A stretch of DNA of 64,000 nucleotides from Galerina marginata (Eukaryota > Basidiomycota > Agaricomycetes > Agaricales > Galerinaceae): positions 806,001 through 870,000 of the forward strand of contig JAECYW010000014.1 of assembly GCA_023014335.1 (NCBI GenBank), written 5' to 3'. Below the pieces are notes generated by a model. That model searched no databases. It was not told the origin of the DNA and saw nothing but the letters and a program-made list of their open reading frames with translations. The position numbers and the translations under genes were made by a program. Below are positions 59,734 to 64,000 of the stretch, piece by piece. Within the stretch, counting starts at the first letter, position 1, and the number at the start of each line of letters is the position of its first letter.

Positions 59734-59816
59734 TAAATATATGCGCGTTAATACTGGTCGAAGAAGACTTTAGCTAAATATATGCGTGTTAATAATGCTT
59801 GAAGAAGACTGTGAGC
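59734..59816. repeat. 41-bp tandem repeat inside the transposon
   Basis: Two copies, 59734-59774 and 59775-59816, both starting TAAATATATGCG.GTTAATA and ending GAAGAAGACT. They differ at a few positions. Confidence 0.85.
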
Positions 59817-61557
59817 GTACCAATTGGTACCAGGTGGATGAAGGATGGAAATGGCGGGGATTACCATAGAATATAACACACTAGACCTTTACCTGTGCTC
59901 ACCGGAAACCTTAACTTCGGGTAAGTACAGGCGCCTCTATAACAAGCACGAGTTTTAACCGATCTTGAGCCCAGTCGATGCTATTTCCATATAAAAACCA
60001 TAAAGGCTGAAAATCATAGAGAAATTGACCAGACGTCGAGGACTAACCTATTGGCAAAACCAGCCAAATCTGCAACGGCACTAGCTAGCATGGCCCTCTC
60101 TCAACCTGAAAAGCAGTGCACACAGGAAAGAAGAAGCAGCTGCGCGTACAGCAGGTGCAGTAGAAACTCGGGATCAGGGGATATCAAGGCGATGGTTGCG
60201 GGAAGGCGAGCGTTTGGTGGCGAACCGGCCGTAGATCTGGTGCAGAGGAGGTCGGGGAAGGGCCCGTAGGTGAGGTTGGAGCGGACGACGTTGTTAGCTT
60301 GCGAGGGGTAGGAGGAAGCGACATATCATGCTTCGAGGATGTCGATCTCGCCAGTGAGGCCTTGGTGGTTGAAGAGAGAGGGAAGAAACCAAGAAACCGC
60401 GTTCCGGCAAAGCAATCACATAGATGTGACAAGTGTCGTATGTCACATGACGTCATCACCCTAAGTTCAACTCTCTAAGTAACAGTTGTGTCAACTGACT
60501 CGACTCCTTCCAAACTCCTTCGTTCATTGGCCGTTCCTACTGCACTAGTGCACCATCCGACATCCTCACGACATATCTTTACAACTGTAGCACGCCTCTC
60601 GCTATAAGTACTCGGCCTTCACTGTAAAGGACGTCGACTCAACCCACGGGACTAATTGTTGACAACCGCTACACAGCGGTGGTGACTGCTTCCATTCAAG
60701 GTGGGCTAACTGTTGCAACGCCACAAAATCGAGCACTTAGCCGCTTTTAGGCTTTAACTCTTGCTTTTGTATGCTAACATTTTGCAATGTCAGGTTTTCG
60801 GGATTGTCTTTTTTTCGACCCAAGTACGGAAGCCGTCGCAGGTAATTGCCCACGGGTAAGCGAGGGTGCGAGTACGGGCATGAAATTAGGTACCCTCACC
60901 GAGCCCTATCTGTGAGGTGGTAGCAGGGTATCTTGAATCTTCGGCATGCAGCATCACAGTTCGAGTCTAATAACGATACGCGTTACATCTTCAAACTCAA
61001 CCTCCGCTCCAGCCACCCGCCGAAAACCATGAGAATGACGACCTCAAAAGCATGACGCGTGGTAATGTGGTAGCACAGGAATGTCGAGGTAGAGGTGCCC
61101 GGTACGTTACAGCCTCCATTCACAACGCAGGTCATATGTAGTTACATACTTACTCACCCTTTCATTTTCCATACAGGACATTGCTCGTTACACCCCGCCG
61201 CTTCCTCCTGCTAGCGCAGTTACTCTCGATTCCTCTGGTTTCTTGACAACACGAACACCATGCTGCTGACACATCCCTGGTGATGCGCGACGTGCAAGAG
61301 CATTGACCTTTGCAGCAGTTATTGTTGCGGTTGTAACAAACCGCCAACCAGCCAATGCTGTCGTTTTTTTGGAGCAGGCACTATGTTACCCTTGCGTCAT
61401 GATTAGTTGGCACGGTACATAAACCCTCGCAGATGTTCGCGACCCAAACAATGTGTGTAGAGTACTTTTGTTTCTATAAAGCGCAAACTATGAATCAGGA
61501 GGCCGTAAGCGGTCGATGCAACAAATCTTTTAACCGTGAAACAACTCAGGAAATAAT

Positions 61558-61740
61558 GAGTGAAAACGGCACTCACTTCTGGCGGGACAAGTGAATTAAA
61601 CACTCATTTTTTTTTGGATTAGGATTGAGTGCCCAAGACACTCATTTTTGAAGGTTTTAGATGAGTGTCGGTGACACTCATTTTGTCGGCACTCAAGATG
61701 AGTGTCGAAACACTACTTTGACATGACATGAGTGTCAAGT
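61558..61740. repeat. Right subterminal array of CACTCA / TGAGTG repeats
   Basis: Copies of ACACTCATTTT, GATGAGTGTCG and CACTCAAGATGAGTGTC, at least ten between 61558 and 61735, in both orientations. They mirror the left array and lie directly inside the right terminal repeat. Confidence 0.85.
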
Positions 61741-61775
61741 ACACTGATTATAAGTGCTTTTACTACCCACAGTGG
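61741..61775 (-). repeat. Right terminal inverted repeat
   Basis: 35 bp ending CCCACAGTGG, followed by TA at 61776-61777. It is the reverse complement of the left repeat, with 3 mismatches. Confidence 0.95.
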
Positions 61776-64000
61776 TACCCTCTTGGCCTTCGTTCTTTGT
61801 AAAGTTCTACATAACCAGGGCTCTATTTACGAACGCTAATTTTGCTTGTAGACCAATAGCAGACACGCGCGTCATACCATTTGCCGTAGCATGCCTGACG
61901 CTCGCTTTCCAGGCAATGCACGTCATCCTTGTTGGCCTGAAGTTCTTCAGGAAACCCAAGCCCGACAATAACTCTGCTCAGGTCGACCAGACGACACATT
62001 GCGAGCCTCCCAGTCTCGCCCAAAGGTTGAAAGAGCATGTTCGATTTTACGGTGGCTACGCGATCTTCGGGTTTATGCTGGCACGTCTAGCTGGCAGTGT
62101 TGGCTTATTATATCTGTCGACGGTCAGCCTACGTAGTTGTGAAGTTAAGCCAAAGGAGTGTCCCGAATCGTTCATGACCATAACCTACGTGAGTCTTTTC
62201 TCCTTGACATCCTCAACAACCTCAAGACCGCAAATTTTAGCTCTATTCTTCCCTCCTTGCTCTCGTCGCGCTGGTCTGGAAAAGATGGAGCACCTCGCTG
62301 ACGAGGTACAATGTCATCTTGCTGGCCTCTGCAGGAGCAGTGTACGCCTACAGGGACCTTTGGCCACTTGCGACATATGACAGACGTTCAGAAGACGAAG
62401 CGGAGGGAAGAATTCTTATTGTCAAGATCGTCGTCCTCGCGATCACTTCATTGATCATACCACTTTCCATGCCTCGCCATTATGTTCCTATCGACCCCAA
62501 GAATCCAATGTCAGCCCCTAATCCGGAGCAAACCGCGTCTATATTCTCTATGATGGCCTATACCTTCCTGGATTCTGTCATTCTTCTAGGCTACAAGGTC
62601 CCTCACTTGCGTGCCGACCAGTTACCACCGATGGCCGATTACGACGCTGCGAAGTATAGGACTGAAAATGCCTTCCCAGTAAGGCTTTTCATATTGGGTT
62701 ACAGATTGGCATCCTGACCATCATAAAACATAGCACCTTGACCCATTTCGCGGTGCTAAACGCCGTTCCATATTTCTGGGACTCATGCGTGTTTACCGCA
62801 AGTCCTCTAATTGTTTGACTATTCAACCACTCATCCTTCCGCAGGGAAAGAATACGCAACTATGGCTATCATGGTTATCTTGTATAGCGTGAGCGGTTTT
62901 GCCGCTCCAGTTGGGATCAACCGCATTCTAAAGTACCCTATCTGACTTTCCTTCCTATTGACCTTATTTGACCCGTTTTCCCAGTTACATGGAAAAGAAT
63001 GGCGCAGGTGCCGAAATGCGTCCATGGTTCTGGATTATATGGCTTTTCCTCGGGCCTATGATGCAATCTGTATCCTTTCAATGGTACATCTTCATGGCCA
63101 CCCGAACCCTTGTTCGCACAGAGGGGTTGATTACACAGCTCGTTTTCGAACATAGTTTGCGTATCCGCTTAAAAGCCGAGACCTCCAACGATGCATCTAA
63201 TCAGGAGGCCAAAGGAACTCTTACCCCTCCCATAGGTTCCGGTGAAATTACCCCCGATGATTCCTCTGATTGTACCGATGCAAACTCGGAAACTACTTCA
63301 AGAACCGAGAACGGACATTCTCAGGGTTCTACTGCCGTTACATCTCGTGAACCATCTTCAGCTGGGTCACAGGCTACTTTGAGCGGGCCAGCGAAAAGAA
63401 AGGCGAAGGATGTCCCTAAAGAAGCGAAAAAGGAGGCAAAGACGTCGGATAGTAATCTAATCGGGAAAATCAACAATCTAGTGACCACAGATTTAAATAA
63501 TATCACGAGCGGAAGAGATTTCTTACTGGTCGGTGAGTTCTTGAGTCTTCATGTGTTCGTTCACGTACAGCTGCTGAAATACCAACAATTCAGTGCTCCA
63601 CGTTCCCCTCCAGATCATACTCTGCGTGGCATTTTTGTACCAAGTCCTGGGCTGGAGGTACGATTACTTGAATTTCTCATGGCGTGCACTCTAAATATGT
63701 TCGTTCCAACAGTGCATTCGTCGGAATCGCCGTCATGATCATGCTTCTTCCAGCCCCAGGATATGTCGCCAAGAAAATGAGGCAAGCGCAGGTCGAAAAG
63801 ATGAAACTAGTACGTTCGAACACCTCGCTGAAATTAATAAACTACAACTCACACATTTCTAGACCGACTCCAGGGTTCAGGTCGTTTCGGAGATGGTAAA
63901 CGTCCTTAGAATGGTCAAACTCTTTGGATGGGAGAAAAAGATGTCAGAACGCGTCCAGAAGGCCCGTGACGAAGAACTCAAATACCTTTGGAAGGTCAAA

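Larger units (their letters stand above)
58767..61775. mobile_element. 3,009-bp TIR DNA transposon, non-autonomous, TA target duplication
   Basis: Its ends are inverted copies of a 35-bp sequence starting CCACTGTGGG, with 3 mismatches, flanked by TA on both sides (58765-58766 and 61776-61777). Both flanks join in the ABC transporter frame, which confirms the ends. Dense CACTCA/TGAGTG repeats lie inside each terminus. The interior has no transposase that I recognise; the longest frames (60184-60459 and 59381-59611, minus) are under 95 codons. A TA duplication fits Tc1/mariner-type or PIF-like elements, but the superfamily is unassigned. The interior also holds a 41-bp tandem repeat and a hairpin. 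Confidence 0.93.
58732..64000 (+). pseudogene. ABCC-type (MRP/YOR1-like) ABC transporter, exon 1 split by a transposon, 3' incomplete
   Basis: ABC exporter of the ABCC type, running off the right edge. The left piece of exon 1 is 58732-58766: ATG then Arg-Gly-Phe-Met-Tyr-Gln-Glu-Asp-Ala-Ser up to a split codon (TA). The right piece is 61776-61798, ending at a canonical intron (61799-61851). With the element taken out, the two join at TA in the same frame and read on into exon 2, PIADTRVIPFAVACLTLAFQ. Later exons at 61852-62188, 62241-62678, 62734-62797 and 62845 onward encode NPEQTASIFSMMAYTFLDS, KVPHLRADQLPPMADYD, HLDPFRGAKRRSIFLGLM, and TMD1 (WFWIIWLFLGPMMQSVSFQW, MVKLFGWEKK). One intron (62798-62844) is GC-AG. 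The exons checked downstream have no stops, so the damage may be limited to the insertion. It could be recently inactivated or use another start. Confidence 0.85.

Noticed and set aside
60905..60985. CAGTTCGAGTC and upstream GGTGGTAGC resembling a tRNA or tRNA-derived SINE
   Set aside because: The acceptor and T-arm stems do not pair, and it lies inside the transposon.

Overview
The window is nuclear DNA of a basidiomycete fungus, most likely an Agaricomycete. Genes are dense, on both strands, and broken by many introns of about 45-60 bp. Mushroom-type families recur: F-box proteins, a TAP-like alpha/beta hydrolase, a SAT4/PTH11-type seven-helix protein, UbiA and ICMT-like enzymes, and a three-member family resembling what I recall as DUF6697. 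All identifications come from reading translations and splice sites; nothing was searched against a database.

Layout. 0.9-2.0 kb: UbiA-family prenyltransferase/cyclase (+). 2.4-6.5 kb: RFC1 (-). 6.9-7.9 kb: F-box protein (+). 7.9-11.0 kb: gene-poor. 11.0-11.8 kb: ICMT-like methyltransferase (+). 12.1-13.6 kb: first DUF6697-like gene (+). 14.2-18.2 kb: two divergent uncharacterised genes around a duplicated upstream segment. 18.4-20.0 kb: secretory-pathway epoxide hydrolase ending in DDEL (-). 20.6-27.2 kb: two conserved-looking but unnamed proteins. 28.2-30.7 kb: two convergent genes for small basic secreted proteins. 31.2-37.5 kb: unnamed protein, F-box protein, MYND protein and cyclin C (all -). 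37.6-46.0 kb: a tandem segmental duplication carrying two more DUF6697-like genes. 46.2-47.5 kb: mitochondrial malate dehydrogenase (+). 47.8-53.1 kb: seven-helix membrane protein (-), SAM methyltransferase (-), alpha/beta hydrolase (+). 53.6-58.2 kb: TAP-like hydrolase (-), diverged repeats and a decayed hydrolase relic. 58.7-64.0 kb: ABCC-type transporter, running off the right edge.

The main discovery is at the right end. A 3,009-bp inverted-repeat transposon (58767-61775) sits inside the first coding exon of the ABC transporter. It has 35-bp terminal inverted repeats, a TA target duplication, and subterminal arrays of short CACTCA-type inverted repeats. Removing it in thought joins a short ATG-led reading frame on the left to the transporter frame on the right, just before a canonical intron. 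No transposase is recognisable inside it.

The second discovery is the DUF6697-like family. The two tandem copies carry a serially repeated acidic exon, three times in one copy and four in the other; the 12-kb copy seems to lack it. Smaller points are micro-exons of 6 and 11 nt, two GC-AG introns, an ER-retrieval signal on an epoxide hydrolase, and several short tandem duplications.

Housekeeping genes (RFC1, cyclin C, MDH) are scattered among lineage-specific genes. I see no convincing biosynthetic gene cluster, although UbiA-, ICMT- and LaeA/UMTA-like enzymes are present.
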